From the NCBI RefSeq assembly GCF_000710775.1, contig NZ_JOJP01000001.1, positions 5,485,471 through 5,549,470 on the forward strand: a stretch of DNA of 64,000 bases, given 5' to 3'. The notes beneath the pieces are model-generated. The model was not told where the DNA came from. It saw only the letters and a list, made by a program, of their open reading frames with translations, and ran no database searches. The stretch comes from Endozoicomonas elysicola. Its GTDB lineage: Bacteria > Pseudomonadota > Gammaproteobacteria > Pseudomonadales > Endozoicomonadaceae. Shown piece by piece: positions 8,514 through 18,126 of the stretch; within the stretch, counting starts at the first letter, position 1; every line of letters begins with the position of its first letter. The position numbers were made by a program, and so were the translations under genes.

Positions 8514-9593
8514 ATGAAAGGCGGCACGCTATGTAACTTTGTGATGACAGTGATGCTTCTGTTTCCACTACCTCTAAAAGCTCAGGAAGGGAACCAGCCG
8601 GTGAAACAGTTAACGGTCCTGCAGTTCAACATCTGGCAGGAAGGCACTGAAGTTAAGGGCGGATATGACGCCATCATTAATGAGATCGTGCGATCTGATG
8701 CAGACCTGATCGCATTGAGTGAAGTGCGCAATTACTGGTTCCGAAACCTTCACACCCGACTAGTTAACTCACTGAAGGAAAAAGGCTACCAATATTACGG
8801 TGAAAAGAGTGAGGACACAGGCTTACTGTCCCGCTATCCGATCATTGAACAGACCGCCCTGTACCCTGTGAGCTTTAACCACGGCTCCATTACCAAAGCA
8901 AAAATAAAAGTCGGTAATCGTACAGTAGCGTTTTACTCTGCTCACCTGGATTGGAAAAACTGCAGCCTATATCTTCCACGGGGCTATAACAGCAGTAACT
9001 GGCGGCAACTGGATGCCCCCGTTTTGAATATCGATGACATTCTCAAGGACAATAAAAAATCCAAGCGGGACGAAGCGATACAGGCTTTTATCACTGACGC
9101 CAATAAAGAAAGGAGCGAAGGTAACCTGGTCATACTCGGCGGTGACTTTAATGAGCCCTCTCATCTGGACTGGGTGCCCAGTACTCGAAACCTTTACGAT
9201 CATCAGGGGCTGGTTATTCAATGGCCAACAACCCTCAGTCTTGAAGCGGCTGGTTTTCAGGACGCCTATCGAGAACAATACCCTGATCCGGTTTCTCACC
9301 CTGGTTTTACTTTTCCATCGGACAATCCCGCCGTGAAAGTCAGCAAGCTGGCCTGGGCGCCAAAAGCGGATGAGCGGGATCGCATTGACTTTATTTTCTA
9401 TGACCCGTCACAAAACCTGTCACTGAAAGATATTGTCATTATTGGACCCAGCAGCTCCATTTTGAGAAATCAGCGCGTAGAGGAAATGAGTGATGATCCT
9501 TTCGTAGCTCCCGTTAATATCTGGCCTACGGATCATAAAGCGCTGTTAGCGACATTTTCGATGCCAGAGGATATAACAGCGGACAAGCCTTAA
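8514..9593 (+). CDS. Secreted endonuclease/exonuclease/phosphatase (EEP) family protein
   Basis: A 359-aa protein with a Sec signal peptide (cleavage near LKA-QEG at residue 24) and an EEP domain, the fold of DNase I, sphingomyelinases and inositol phosphatases. Catalytic landmarks are in order: LQFNIW (Asn), ALSEVR (metal-binding Glu), FYSAHLDW, GGDFNEPS (catalytic Asp-Asn), RDRIDFIFY and the final TDHKALLATF with the catalytic His. It should act in the periplasm or outside the cell. A purine-rich ribosome site (GGAGTAGGAGAAG) precedes the ATG. The substrate cannot be told from sequence. It is monocistronic, with its own terminator. Confidence 0.82.
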   Translation: MKGGTLCNFVMTVMLLFPLPLKAQEGNQPVKQLTVLQFNIWQEGTEVKGGYDAIINEIVRSDADLIALSEVRNYWFRNLHTRLVNSLKEKGYQYYGEKSEDTGLLSRYPIIEQTALYPVSFNHGSITKAKIKVGNRTVAFYSAHLDWKNCSLYLPRGYNSSNWRQLDAPVLNIDDILKDNKKSKRDEAIQAFITDANKERSEGNLVILGGDFNEPSHLDWVPSTRNLYDHQGLVIQWPTTLSLEAAGFQDAYREQYPDPVSHPGFTFPSDNPAVKVSKLAWAPKADERDRIDFIFYDPSQNLSLKDIVIIGPSSSILRNQRVEEMSDDPFVAPVNIWPTDHKALLATFSMPEDITADKP

Positions 9594-9650
9594 AAGACAG
9601 TCATACGATAACTATGGTTTGAAATGCTCCAGTTAATCAGGCAGGCATTA

Positions 9651-9677
9651 AAAACCCCACTCGAAGGTGGGGTTTTT
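9651..9677. terminator. Bidirectional rho-independent terminator
   Basis: AAAACCCCAC, a 6-nt loop and GTGGGGTTTT form a perfect 10-bp stem with A-run and T-run on opposite sides. It can end both the EEP gene (plus) and the TonB-dependent receptor gene (minus). Confidence 0.88.
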
Positions 9678-9714
9678 GGGTTAGCCTCAGATATTAAGGC
9701 CGAACGTAATCGGT

Positions 9715-11919
9715 TTAGAAGTCATAACTCAGGCTAACACCCCAATTACGGCCAGGCTGAGTTCTACGATCAATGCCCTGATCATCTGCAGGAATACCGG
9801 TTATATCCTGGTATAGCCAGTACTTCTTATCAAAGGCATTGAACAGCCCACCGCGAACCATCATGTTTTCCATTGGCTCATAGTACGCTGTCATATCTAC
9901 GACGGTGTAGCTAGGCGCATCCATATTGTCTTTATTTTCTTCAGACCAGTCGCCACCGGTTTTACCAGCTACGTGAGTTACATCCAGAGCACCACCCCAC
10001 TTTTCACTGGGTGCATCATAACCAAGGCCGACAATCGTTGTCAGAGGTGCTACTGTGTCCAGACTGCCTCCCGTATCCTTATTCTCACCATTTGCATAAG
10101 CAATGGAAAGGCGTGAGTACATGCCCACAGGTGCATTGAACGCTTCATCCAGATAAAGCATACCGGTAAATTCTGCACCATAGATTTCAGCATTACCTAC
10201 GTTTACTTTGGTTACCGTACCATCAGGGTATGCTGGATCGCTGGTATCTGTTCTTTCTTCAATGAAGTTGGTGTAGTCATTGTAGAAACCGGCCAGTTCA
10301 AGGCTACCAAACTGGTTTTCTGCACGAATACCCAACTCATAAGAGTTGCTCTCTTCCGCCTTCAAATCAGGATTAGGCAGCAACTCGTAACTGCCTCCTG
10401 TATATGAGTAATACAGGTCCTGTAACGTTGGCGCCTTGAAGCCTTGGCTGAACTGGGCATAAGTACTGAAACCCGGAGTCCAGTGATAAACACCGCCCAG
10501 CTTTGCAGTCACTGCATCATTCTTGCTCTCAGAGTAATCGCTATCACCACCAGGTGTAGCCTTGAACGCGTCGTAACGCAGCCCACCCGTAATCACAAGC
10601 GCATCATCCATCAGGAACATCTGGTCCTGAGCATAGAAACCCCACTTGGTGGAATCTGCTTCCGGAATTTCCGGAGTCTTTGGCGTCGACTCACCGGTAT
10701 CCAGATTGGTGTCGGTGTAATTCAGAGAGAAACTGTCTTTAGAGCCTGATACACCATACGTCAGTTGATGCATTGAAGAACCAAAGATTAACTCTTTGCC
10801 AAACTGGGCATCAAACTGATAGCTATCATCCTTACCGGTACGGTTACGATTACGGTTACCCTTGGCATCGGTATGATCCTGAGTATCATGGTTACTCTTC
10901 ACTTCCTGCCAGTTCAACTGCCAGTTCAAAGTATCAAACATCTGATTGCCAGCTAGCCACTCATGCTCAATACCCACACGTTTACGGCTATCTTCATCAA
11001 ACGCATGGTTATTGGTGTATGTGTAGCCTGGCATCATTGTATGGCCTTCATTACTCAATATGCGGCCTTCACCATCCCGCTTGAATAATTCACCAGTAAC
11101 ACCGATGCGATGGTCATCATTGACCTGATAGAACAGTTTTCCAAGAACATTGTTCTGCGAATAATTATAGGGGTTTGCCTGACCTCGATCCCTTCCCCAG
11201 ATATCAGCACCATCACCGTGAGTTGCTGTTTCTTTGCCATCGGTGTGGGTATAAATAAGCAGTGACTCCCAGTCACCGGAACGGTTTGCAAGCGTCAGGG
11301 TTTGCTTGAAGCTCTCATCCGCACTGTTATAGCCGGTTTTAAAGCCAGCGTAGGTATCATCACCAACACCTAAAAGGTCTTCAGGGTTTTTAGTGCGCAT
11401 AATAACCGCACCACCCAGCGCATCACTGCCATACAGGCTGGACGCCGGGCCTTTGTTGACTTCAATCGCAGCCAGCGTATCCATCTCAAACATATTCTGG
11501 CTGAACTTCATAACGTCCGCTTTAACACCAAGCCCAGTATCATAGGAGACTGGCTGCTCAACGCCATCTACCATTACCTTAACCCGGCTCTCACTCATGC
11601 CGCGAATAGTAAAACCTCCGACACCAAAGCGTCCGGTTCCACCAACACTGACACCTGGTACATACTTCACAGCATCTTGAATATCGGTAACCAGGTTGGC
11701 ATCCATCTCTTCAGAAGAAACAGAGGCAACCGAAGAGGATACATCTTCAATGTTCTGCTCTGTTCGTGTTGCGGAGACAACCACTTTATTAAGGACTGTT
11801 GCTTTTTCTTTTCCGGGGAGGGCTGTTTCAGCCAGAACAGGAGAGGTTTGGGCAAGAGAAACTGTGGCCGTCATCACAGCCAGCGCCAGCGTATTTTTTG
11901 AAAACTTCATTAATTTCAA
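9715..11919 (-). CDS. TonB-dependent hemoglobin/heme-type outer-membrane receptor
   Basis: Outer-membrane receptor of 734 aa. A signal peptide ends near VLA-ETA (residue 30), a TonB box KVVVSATR lies at about 45-52, then a plug domain (VPGVSVGGTG, FTIRGMSESRVKVMVDG, NKGPASSLYGSDALGG) and a 22-strand-type barrel ending in aromatic LSYDF. FKAPTLQDLY followed by NPDLKAEE matches the FRAP/NPNL region of the hemoglobin/transferrin receptor group. Ligand is probably heme or a heme protein, given the hut genes nearby. A Fur-like box lies 143 nt upstream. Its signal peptide shares KNTLALAVM and ATVSLA with the next receptor, which suggests common descent. Confidence 0.88.
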   Translation of the reverse strand: MKLMKFSKNTLALAVMTATVSLAQTSPVLAETALPGKEKATVLNKVVVSATRTEQNIEDVSSSVASVSSEEMDANLVTDIQDAVKYVPGVSVGGTGRFGVGGFTIRGMSESRVKVMVDGVEQPVSYDTGLGVKADVMKFSQNMFEMDTLAAIEVNKGPASSLYGSDALGGAVIMRTKNPEDLLGVGDDTYAGFKTGYNSADESFKQTLTLANRSGDWESLLIYTHTDGKETATHGDGADIWGRDRGQANPYNYSQNNVLGKLFYQVNDDHRIGVTGELFKRDGEGRILSNEGHTMMPGYTYTNNHAFDEDSRKRVGIEHEWLAGNQMFDTLNWQLNWQEVKSNHDTQDHTDAKGNRNRNRTGKDDSYQFDAQFGKELIFGSSMHQLTYGVSGSKDSFSLNYTDTNLDTGESTPKTPEIPEADSTKWGFYAQDQMFLMDDALVITGGLRYDAFKATPGGDSDYSESKNDAVTAKLGGVYHWTPGFSTYAQFSQGFKAPTLQDLYYSYTGGSYELLPNPDLKAEESNSYELGIRAENQFGSLELAGFYNDYTNFIEERTDTSDPAYPDGTVTKVNVGNAEIYGAEFTGMLYLDEAFNAPVGMYSRLSIAYANGENKDTGGSLDTVAPLTTIVGLGYDAPSEKWGGALDVTHVAGKTGGDWSEENKDNMDAPSYTVVDMTAYYEPMENMMVRGGLFNAFDKKYWLYQDITGIPADDQGIDRRTQPGRNWGVSLSYDF

Positions 11920-12061
11920 TCTGTACCAGTGTGGGCTTTGACAGCCACCAATATTGCTATTCTGACAGCCGACAATGACCGCCTACTACTTCTGATTCTC
12001 ATGCCAAAAATAAGCAATGAGAATAAACAATGCTGGCATCATAATTATAAAAACTATCAAA

Positions 12062-12076
12062 TGCAAATCATTATCA
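12062..12076. promoter_or_regulatory. Fur-like box upstream of the first receptor
   Basis: TGCAAATCATTATCA matches the 7-1-7 Fur pattern (TGATAAT, 1 nt, ATTATCA) at 13 of 15 positions on the opposite strand. The same 15-mer recurs upstream of the second receptor. It sits in the 323-nt gap between the two receptor genes, which otherwise holds only promoter-like AT-rich sequence. Confidence 0.75.
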
Positions 12077-12242
12077 TTTAGTTTGATATTGGCACAGACC
12101 CGCCTGGTATCCCTTCCAGGCCGGCTGGTAATCAGACGAATAGCATATCAAGACTGTCGTTTTATAGGCGTTCCTCCCTGTTTGTTTTCTCTTTTCCAGC
12201 ACAAACACTTAAGCGAATTCGATACATTTGTCGTGGCAGAGG

Positions 12243-14324
12243 TTAGAACATATATCGAAGGTTCAGGCGATAGCTGCGACCGGGTTGATACAGTTCCTGC
12301 CAGGCAACGCGATAGTATTTATCTGCCGCATTCTTAATCGTGAAATCAGCTTTCAGTCCTTTCAAGCTTCCAGAAGCCGGCTCATAACTCGCATAAAGAT
12401 CCACCAGGTCATAGCCTTCATACTGGCTAACGGTATTATCTGGATCGACCCTGTTCTGATCATTCACATGCGTATATCGTGTTCCTACTTTTACATCGCC
12501 CTGGAAAGCCAGGTAGGCCAGATCAGCTACGATCTTATCCGCTGGAATATTATCCAGTGCCAGACCTGTACTTTTGTCCTTGCCACGGGTCTGGCCATAA
12601 GAAAGTCCGGCTTCAACATTTTGGATACGATACTTTCCTGCTATTTCAAAACCTTTAAGCTCAGCATCTTCAACATTGATCCACGTTGTCTTACTGTCGA
12701 TCAATTGTCCAAACACCAGCTGAGGATCATAGGTAATTTGATTGATAAAATTGTTTACATCATTTTGGAAAAGGCTGGCATTCAGCTTAAGTTCATCACC
12801 CCCGAGGATTTCATTAAACTCCATACGGGCAGATAGCTCTTTATTCTTTGCTTCTTCTGGCTTCAAATCCGGGTTTGGCACAAATTCATTTTTGAAGAAT
12901 GGCCCCATGGAAAAGTGTGTACCTGTTGAAAACATCTCTTCCATGCCTGGTGCACGAAATGCTTCATTATAACTTGCGGTCAGAGTAAGCCATTCATTCG
13001 CAGACCAGATAACCCCCACAGAAGGAGACAATGCCTGATCGGTTTGTTTCTTGTTCGTTACATCCGATTCTGACCGATTATCTTCTGAAGAAAAATGGTC
13101 ATAACGAACGCCAGCCTGCAGTGTCCAGTCCCGGGCAATCGGCATACTTCCCTGGATAAAACTTCCCATGGTTGTAGACTGCCCATCCAGACCTTCAGGC
13201 CTGGAGTCTGAAGCACTTCCGGTGGTATCACGAACGGTCGTAATCGTGTTCTGGTAAGCATCCAACCCATAAACCAGCTCAATAGTGTTAACCATGGAAA
13301 GGTTAGTTAGAGCCAGGCCATTCGTTTTATAACGCGTATCGTCTTTCTGACCTTGAGAAATACGATCTTCTTTATAACGAGTGTCGTTGTAAAACAGCTG
13401 CAACTTACCATCAATTAATTCACTTTCAGGGTCAAACAACCAGGCAGCGGACAGGTTTGAGCTTTTCGAGTCTCTTTCCACCAGTGGCGAAGAGGTACCT
13501 TCATTTGCAGCAGGGTTACTCGGAACCAACCCGTTATACAGTAAGTGCTGGGCTTTAAATTCAAAACGACTATCGTTGTTTACATCCCAACCCAGTTTAG
13601 CCATACCTCCCTGCTCTCTGGATCCGGAGTTTTCTAAATCCTGGCCATTACCCAGCTCATAGTTTTCACCATCGTTGTAGTAACCATTGAGCAACCAGTC
13701 AACATCTCCCTGTATTCCATACACTGCACCACTGGTCAATGAACGACTGTTATTGCTGTGGTAACCCTGAGAAACATAGCCACCCAGACTTTTACCGTCT
13801 TCCAAAAGGTCCTGTGCATCCTTTGTGTTCTGAACAACAACACCCCCAATAGCACCGGACCCCCAAAGACTGCTTGATGGGCCTTTAACAACTTCAACCG
13901 ATTTCAGTAATTCAGGGTCAGTAAAATACGTTCCACGGTGACCATTTGAGAAATTCTGTCGGGCACCATCAACCACCTGAAGAACACGAGTACCGCCAAG
14001 GCCACGAATATTGATTCCCTGCGCACTGCCTCTTGGGCCACCAGTCACTGATACATTGGGTAGATATTCCATTAATTCCGGCACTGATGAAGCCTGTTGC
14101 TGTTCAATTTCTGCCTGATCAATCACTTCAATACTCTGGACGACATCAGAATGATCTTTTTCCGCCCTGGTTGCAGTAACTGTCACCTGCTTCAATAAAA
14201 CGGGTTTCGATTGAGCTTTATTTTCCTTCTCTGCCACTTCTTCAGCAAAAACGACCTGAGTAGAAGCAAGAGAAACCGTAGCGGCCATCACCGCCAGAGC
14301 CAGCGTGTTTTTCGGGAACATCAT
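12243..14324 (-). CDS. TonB-dependent heme receptor
   Basis: Outer-membrane receptor of 693 aa. Signal peptide to about residue 27 (VFA-EEV), TonB box QVTVTATR at about 46-53, plug domain with INIRGLGGTRVLQVVDGAR and VVKGPSSSLWGSGAIGG, then the barrel ending NLRYMF. The heme-receptor motif is clear: AFRAPGMEEMFS then VPNPDLKPEEA, the FRAP...NPDL pair that brackets the conserved His region in HutA/HmuR-type receptors. It is expected to work with the tonB-exbBD and hutBCD genes in this locus. A Fur-like box lies 131 nt upstream. Confidence 0.9.
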   Translation of the reverse strand: MMFPKNTLALAVMAATVSLASTQVVFAEEVAEKENKAQSKPVLLKQVTVTATRAEKDHSDVVQSIEVIDQAEIEQQQASSVPELMEYLPNVSVTGGPRGSAQGINIRGLGGTRVLQVVDGARQNFSNGHRGTYFTDPELLKSVEVVKGPSSSLWGSGAIGGVVVQNTKDAQDLLEDGKSLGGYVSQGYHSNNSRSLTSGAVYGIQGDVDWLLNGYYNDGENYELGNGQDLENSGSREQGGMAKLGWDVNNDSRFEFKAQHLLYNGLVPSNPAANEGTSSPLVERDSKSSNLSAAWLFDPESELIDGKLQLFYNDTRYKEDRISQGQKDDTRYKTNGLALTNLSMVNTIELVYGLDAYQNTITTVRDTTGSASDSRPEGLDGQSTTMGSFIQGSMPIARDWTLQAGVRYDHFSSEDNRSESDVTNKKQTDQALSPSVGVIWSANEWLTLTASYNEAFRAPGMEEMFSTGTHFSMGPFFKNEFVPNPDLKPEEAKNKELSARMEFNEILGGDELKLNASLFQNDVNNFINQITYDPQLVFGQLIDSKTTWINVEDAELKGFEIAGKYRIQNVEAGLSYGQTRGKDKSTGLALDNIPADKIVADLAYLAFQGDVKVGTRYTHVNDQNRVDPDNTVSQYEGYDLVDLYASYEPASGSLKGLKADFTIKNAADKYYRVAWQELYQPGRSYRLNLRYMF

Positions 14325-14455
14325 TGTCTTTCTGTACCAGTGTTAGTGTTATCAGCAAGCGGGTTACAACCCTGTCTGTTTTTTTATTTTTACGCTTCGG
14401 TAATGAGGGTTCCGAAGCAGTAGTGGGCGCCATCATATTGCCTATTTATACTTAA

Positions 14456-14470
14456 TGCAAATCATTATCA
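14456..14470. promoter_or_regulatory. Fur-like box upstream of the second receptor
   Basis: TGCAAATCATTATCA, identical over 15 nt to the box at 12062 and also followed by TTTAG. It lies in the 320-nt gap 14325-14644, where I see no other feature. Confidence 0.75.
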
Positions 14471-14644
14471 TTTAGCTTTGTATAAATATTTACAGAACGA
14501 AAGGGAAACTACAGTAAAAAAGACTAAGGGTTCAGGGAGTTAGGCTATCGTTTGTCCATCAGGGGGAGTGGATTCACAGGCGCTATAGTTCAGAGGCTTG
14601 GAAGTTTGATGGCCAGCATTGATTTTTTACACGACGGATAATTA

Positions 14645-15052
14645 TTACTTTTTACACTCATTTTTACCCAGAAATGGCCCAAGGCGGCGGGATAAACCGT
14701 GACGGTTTTTCGCAAACAATGAGTAGCCTATGTCGGCAATACAGGCGACACCCGGCCAGCGCAGAGGGGCAACAAAACAGCCCATACCGACGGCTTCCCA
14801 GGCAGCCAGCGTGGCATCAACACCTTTAACTATACGACCATCGGCCAATTTCGCATGAATAAACCGATCCAGCTCTACTACGTCAAATTCCGGATATTTT
14901 TCCTGAAAACCATCCTGTCTGATATCAACCAGCTTTAGGAGTCCTTTTCTGTTCTTTTTGGACAGGTGATCAATTTCACGCATGCACAGAGGACACTCCC
15001 CATCGTAGAACAACGTAACTGGCAGTGAGATTTCTTCTCTTTTTAGTACCAT
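14645..15052 (-). CDS. DCC-family (DUF393) thiol-disulfide oxidoreductase-like protein
   Basis: A 135-aa protein of the DCC family, named for the Asp-x-x-Cys-x-x-Cys motif. Here it is YDGECPLCMREI at about residues 15-26, a thioredoxin-like redox centre. The C-terminal half has the family's WPGVACIADIGYSLFAKNR segment. The open frame begins at 15151, but residues before the ATG at 15052 do not look like the family, and GGTGG stands about 8 nt ahead of that ATG. It runs opposite to tonB and shares a Fur-boxed intergenic region with it, so iron control is likely. Its substrate is unknown. Confidence 0.72.
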   Translation of the reverse strand: MVLKREEISLPVTLFYDGECPLCMREIDHLSKKNRKGLLKLVDIRQDGFQEKYPEFDVVELDRFIHAKLADGRIVKGVDATLAAWEAVGMGCFVAPLRWPGVACIADIGYSLFAKNRHGLSRRLGPFLGKNECKK

Positions 15053-15185
15053 AACTGTGACCACCGAAATTGAATGATTTCTTAGATGTTTAAGGGTCTT
15101 AAATGGACATTTTTTTTGTATTTTTACGGCCCAGATAGTGCTCCAGATCAAATAATCAACGGATATTACTAATTAGCACAAATAA

Positions 15186-15200
15186 TGCGAATTATTATCA
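15186..15200. promoter_or_regulatory. Fur-like box in the DCC gene / tonB divergent region
   Basis: TGCGAATTATTATCA followed by TTTAG, matching the 7-1-7 Fur pattern at 13 of 15 positions and closely resembling the two receptor boxes. It lies 83 nt ahead of tonB and 133 nt ahead of the DCC gene, so it could serve both directions. Confidence 0.72.
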
Positions 15201-15283
15201 TTTAGGTTATTGAACACATTTTATGCTTCGAGTAACCTACGCTCCTGTTATTAGGTCGATTAACACTATTACTGTTCCTGGTC

Positions 15284-15982
15284 ATGCCTAAAAAAGCCTT
15301 ATTCACATTGCTGATCTCCATTGCGACCCACGTGGCCGTCGTGGTTGCGCTGGACCACCAGGAATCTGAGCCCAGAACCATCCACATGGGCTCTATCCAG
15401 GCACCGGTATCCCTGAGTTTTTCAACGGTCAGTCAACCTAAACCACCGGTCGAAGAGCCGGTTGTTAAAGAAGAACCCAAGCCTGAGCCTGAACCAAAGG
15501 TCGTTCAGAAGCCGATAGAGAAGGCCAAGCCTGTTCTTAAAAAGAAAGAACCCAAACCTGAGCCTGTAAAGAAAAAACCAAAAAAAGTGGTTGAAAAGCC
15601 CAAGCCGATTGAGAAGAAACAACCTGAAGTTACTGAGCCTGCAGAGCCAGTAATGGAGAAAACCGTTACGGAAAAGAGCCAGTCCCCAGGACTGAGCAAT
15701 GAACCCGTGATGGTAACTGAGCCGGAAATACGTGACTGGGTTGAACCTCGTTATCCGAAGCTGGCTCAGCGGAGAAACCAACAGGGTGTGGTGATGCTGG
15801 ATGTGATTGTCGATGAGCGTGGAAGCCCTATTACTGTCGACATTCTTGAATCATCCGGTTACCCCGTCCTTGATAAAGCAGCGATTGATGCCGTTAAACG
15901 CTGGTCATTCAAACCAGAGCAGCGCAATAGCCGATTTGTGAAATCCCGGGTGCATATTCCCGTCGCATTTGAAATCAGTTGA
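15284..15982 (+). CDS. tonB: Energy transducer TonB
   Basis: TonB protein of 232 aa that carries proton-motive energy from ExbBD to outer-membrane receptors. It has an N-terminal membrane anchor (about residues 7-24, with the conserved SIATHVAVV), a long Pro/Lys/Glu-rich spacer (about 50-125, with repeated KPEP and KKP units), and the C-terminal receptor-contact domain with EPRYPKLAQRR and the GVVMLDVIVDERG strand. It opens the operon tonB-exbB-exbD-hutB-hutC-hutD, the same order as the V. cholerae tonB1 heme operon, so it is likely dedicated to heme uptake. Confidence 0.92.
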   Translation: MPKKALFTLLISIATHVAVVVALDHQESEPRTIHMGSIQAPVSLSFSTVSQPKPPVEEPVVKEEPKPEPEPKVVQKPIEKAKPVLKKKEPKPEPVKKKPKKVVEKPKPIEKKQPEVTEPAEPVMEKTVTEKSQSPGLSNEPVMVTEPEIRDWVEPRYPKLAQRRNQQGVVMLDVIVDERGSPITVDILESSGYPVLDKAAIDAVKRWSFKPEQRNSRFVKSRVHIPVAFEIS

Positions 15983-16016
15983 ATTTATAGCCGTCAGATA
16001 TTTAGCAGGTAACGCC

Positions 16017-16775
16017 ATGTTGACAGAACATCTTGCATCATTGGGAATCATGGCCTGGCCATTACTGATCACCTCCTGCCTGGGGCTGGCGATGATTCTT
16101 GAGCGGCTGGTGACTTATGCCCTGCTGCCATCCATGAACCGCAAGGGACTGACACAGCTGTTTAATGAAGTACGCCAGTGCTGTGGCTGTGAAAAGCATG
16201 CTGAAAGCAAAAACAATCTTTGCCAGAATCTTTGTAAGGGCAAAGGCATTCGTCAGGGCGTCGCTGTCCTCCTGAGCCACAACACCTGCGAAAAAGCAGT
16301 ACGTGAAGAGGTTGCAGGACTGTGGCTGCTTAAGCAAAAGCGTAGCCTGAATGCCTGGCTGAAGCCGTTGATGCTGATTGGCGTTCTGTCTCCTATGCTG
16401 GGCCTACTGGGTACAGTGCTGGGCATGATTGATATGTTTCGGGATATCGCTGCGGTGGCTGGTCCTGTTACTCCGGATATTCTGGCCGCTGGCCTGTGGC
16501 AGGCAATGTTTACCACCGCTTTTGGCTTGATGATCGCAATTCCAGCACTGGCTGCGGCCCATGGATTTGGTGTCTGGGCAAATCATTATCTCGCAAAACT
16601 GGAGTTTGCCCTGAACCACACCAATTTGTTGCTGGAAGGCTTGACCATGGACGACGACGGACTGGCAACAACACCTGCCGCATCCACAGTGAAAGGCTTC
16701 AACGTAAAAAAGGGCAGCGCCAGCTCTAACACTGGCCATCCAGAAATGCTTGATGCCGGAGCAGTAGCGGCATGA
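16017..16775 (+). CDS. exbB: ExbB proton-channel subunit
   Basis: Inner-membrane MotA/TolQ/ExbB-family protein that forms the proton channel powering TonB. The open frame goes back to a TTG at 15969 inside tonB, but the ATG at 16017 gives the usual short N-terminus and has AGG 7 nt upstream; length is then 252 aa. Membrane segments are visible near residues 10-30, 117-140 and 155-180. The last two carry LIGVLSPMLGLLGTVLGMI and the LWQAMFTTAFGLMIAIPALA core. A cysteine-rich cytoplasmic loop (residues about 50-75) is unusual. It overlaps exbD by 4 nt. Confidence 0.9.
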   Translation: MLTEHLASLGIMAWPLLITSCLGLAMILERLVTYALLPSMNRKGLTQLFNEVRQCCGCEKHAESKNNLCQNLCKGKGIRQGVAVLLSHNTCEKAVREEVAGLWLLKQKRSLNAWLKPLMLIGVLSPMLGLLGTVLGMIDMFRDIAAVAGPVTPDILAAGLWQAMFTTAFGLMIAIPALAAAHGFGVWANHYLAKLEFALNHTNLLLEGLTMDDDGLATTPAASTVKGFNVKKGSASSNTGHPEMLDAGAVAA

Positions 16776-17212
16776 TTCACATCAACGACATTGATGAAAC
16801 CAGCGCTTCACTCTCCATGGCGGATCTGACGCCGCTACTGGATGTGGTGTTTATCGTCATGGTGTTTCTGCTGTTCACTGCCAATGTGCAGACGCTGAGC
16901 CTGCCGGTGGAACTGCCCCAGGCAACCCAGCAGGAAGTTCCGCTAACCACGGCACCAAAAACACTGACAGTCAGTATCCTGGAAGCCGGTGAGCCCTGGG
17001 CTATTGGCGAACAGAAGTATGATCAGTGGGAAGTATTCGCTACATCACTGCTGGAAAAGGTCAAAGAAGCTCCCGACACCACAGTATTGATTGCCGGTGA
17101 TAAAGACGCCCCTCTGGGCAACCTTGTTAAGCTAATGATGTTTTTGAGCCAGCATAAGATTGAAGCTGCGCAAGTGTTGATGGAACAAGAAAATGGAAAA
17201 GGCGACTCATGA
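16772..17212 (+). CDS. exbD: ExbD proton-channel accessory subunit
   Basis: ExbD/TolR-family protein of 146 aa with one N-terminal membrane helix that carries the essential aspartate: MADLTPLLDVVFIVMVFLLF at about residues 16-35. A periplasmic domain follows. It starts with the ATGA overlap of exbB and ends with an ATGA overlap of hutB, which shows tight translational coupling. It partners ExbB and TonB. Confidence 0.92.
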   Translation: MIHINDIDETSASLSMADLTPLLDVVFIVMVFLLFTANVQTLSLPVELPQATQQEVPLTTAPKTLTVSILEAGEPWAIGEQKYDQWEVFATSLLEKVKEAPDTTVLIAGDKDAPLGNLVKLMMFLSQHKIEAAQVLMEQENGKGDS

Positions 17213-18126
17213 AAAAAACGTTTAAACCACTGTTTCTATCCAGCGTTATGGCTTTTGCTGCAGCCATGGGTGCCAACACTGCACTGGCTCATAATTCACA
17301 CGATAATCAGCGTATTGTTTCTGCCGGTAACGGGGTTACCGAGATCATCTACGCACTGGGCGCCGGTGACCAGGTAATCGCTGTTGACCAGACCAGCACC
17401 TGGCCAACGCAAGTCAACCAACTGCCAAGGCTCGGCTATCATAAACAGCTGTCTGCTGAGGGTATTCTGGCACTTGAACCTACCATGCTGATTGGTACGG
17501 AGGACATGGGACCACCTTCAACTCTGGCTCAACTGGAAAGCGCTGGTGTTGAGGTGGAAGCCCTGCCCCTGAAGCATACCGCTGAAAGCATTGAAAACCA
17601 GATCAAATCGCTTGCCGATATTCTTGGAAAAGAAGAACAAGGCAATGCACTCTGGGAAGATATTGAAGACTCTCTGGACGAAGCAAAAGCACTGGCCGCC
17701 TCTTATGAAGAAAAGCATGAGAAGAAAGTACCGGTTCTTTTTGTTCTAGCCATGGGCGGACGCTCTCCAACCATCGCAGGCACAGGTACTGCTGCTAATG
17801 CCATGATTGGCCTGGCAGGCGGGTACAACCCTGCGGCAGAACAGTTTAAAGGGTATAAGGCGCTTTCCAATGAAGCCATGCTGTTGCTGGCACCCGAGGT
17901 TATCATTTTCCCTGGGTCCACCAGTAACCCGGATATGACACCGGAAACACTGCTGGAGCAGATGCCTATCCTGAAGCAGACGCCTGCGGGTAAAAGCGGC
18001 CGGGTGGTTGCCATTGATGGTAATATGCTACTGGGCGGTCTCGGCCCAAGAACCGGAGACGTTGCATTGTCGCTGGCAAAATCTTTTTACTTAGACCAAG
18101 GTAATCCATCCTCCAATGAGTCGTAA
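17209..18126 (+). CDS. hutB: Periplasmic heme-binding protein HutB
   Basis: Class III solute-binding protein (305 aa) that passes heme to the ABC permease. A signal peptide runs to about residue 27 (ALA-HNS); a histidine-containing N-terminus, RIVSAGNGVTEIIYALGAGDQVIAVD and the long backbone helix around residues 120-165 fit the HutB/HmuT group. The tyrosine in LGYHKQLSAEGILAL is at the position used for heme iron in HmuT/ShuT proteins. The gene overlaps exbD by 4 nt and hutC by 11 nt. Confidence 0.9.
   Translation: MKKTFKPLFLSSVMAFAAAMGANTALAHNSHDNQRIVSAGNGVTEIIYALGAGDQVIAVDQTSTWPTQVNQLPRLGYHKQLSAEGILALEPTMLIGTEDMGPPSTLAQLESAGVEVEALPLKHTAESIENQIKSLADILGKEEQGNALWEDIEDSLDEAKALAASYEEKHEKKVPVLFVLAMGGRSPTIAGTGTAANAMIGLAGGYNPAAEQFKGYKALSNEAMLLLAPEVIIFPGSTSNPDMTPETLLEQMPILKQTPAGKSGRVVAIDGNMLLGGLGPRTGDVALSLAKSFYLDQGNPSSNES

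Noticed and set aside
12228-12836. 202-codon plus-strand frame
   Set aside because: Antisense to the second TonB-dependent receptor, whose motifs are unmistakable.
15540-15640. Lys/Pro-rich direct repeats considered as a CRISPR-like or tandem array
   Set aside because: They are the Pro/Lys spacer of TonB, coding and in frame.
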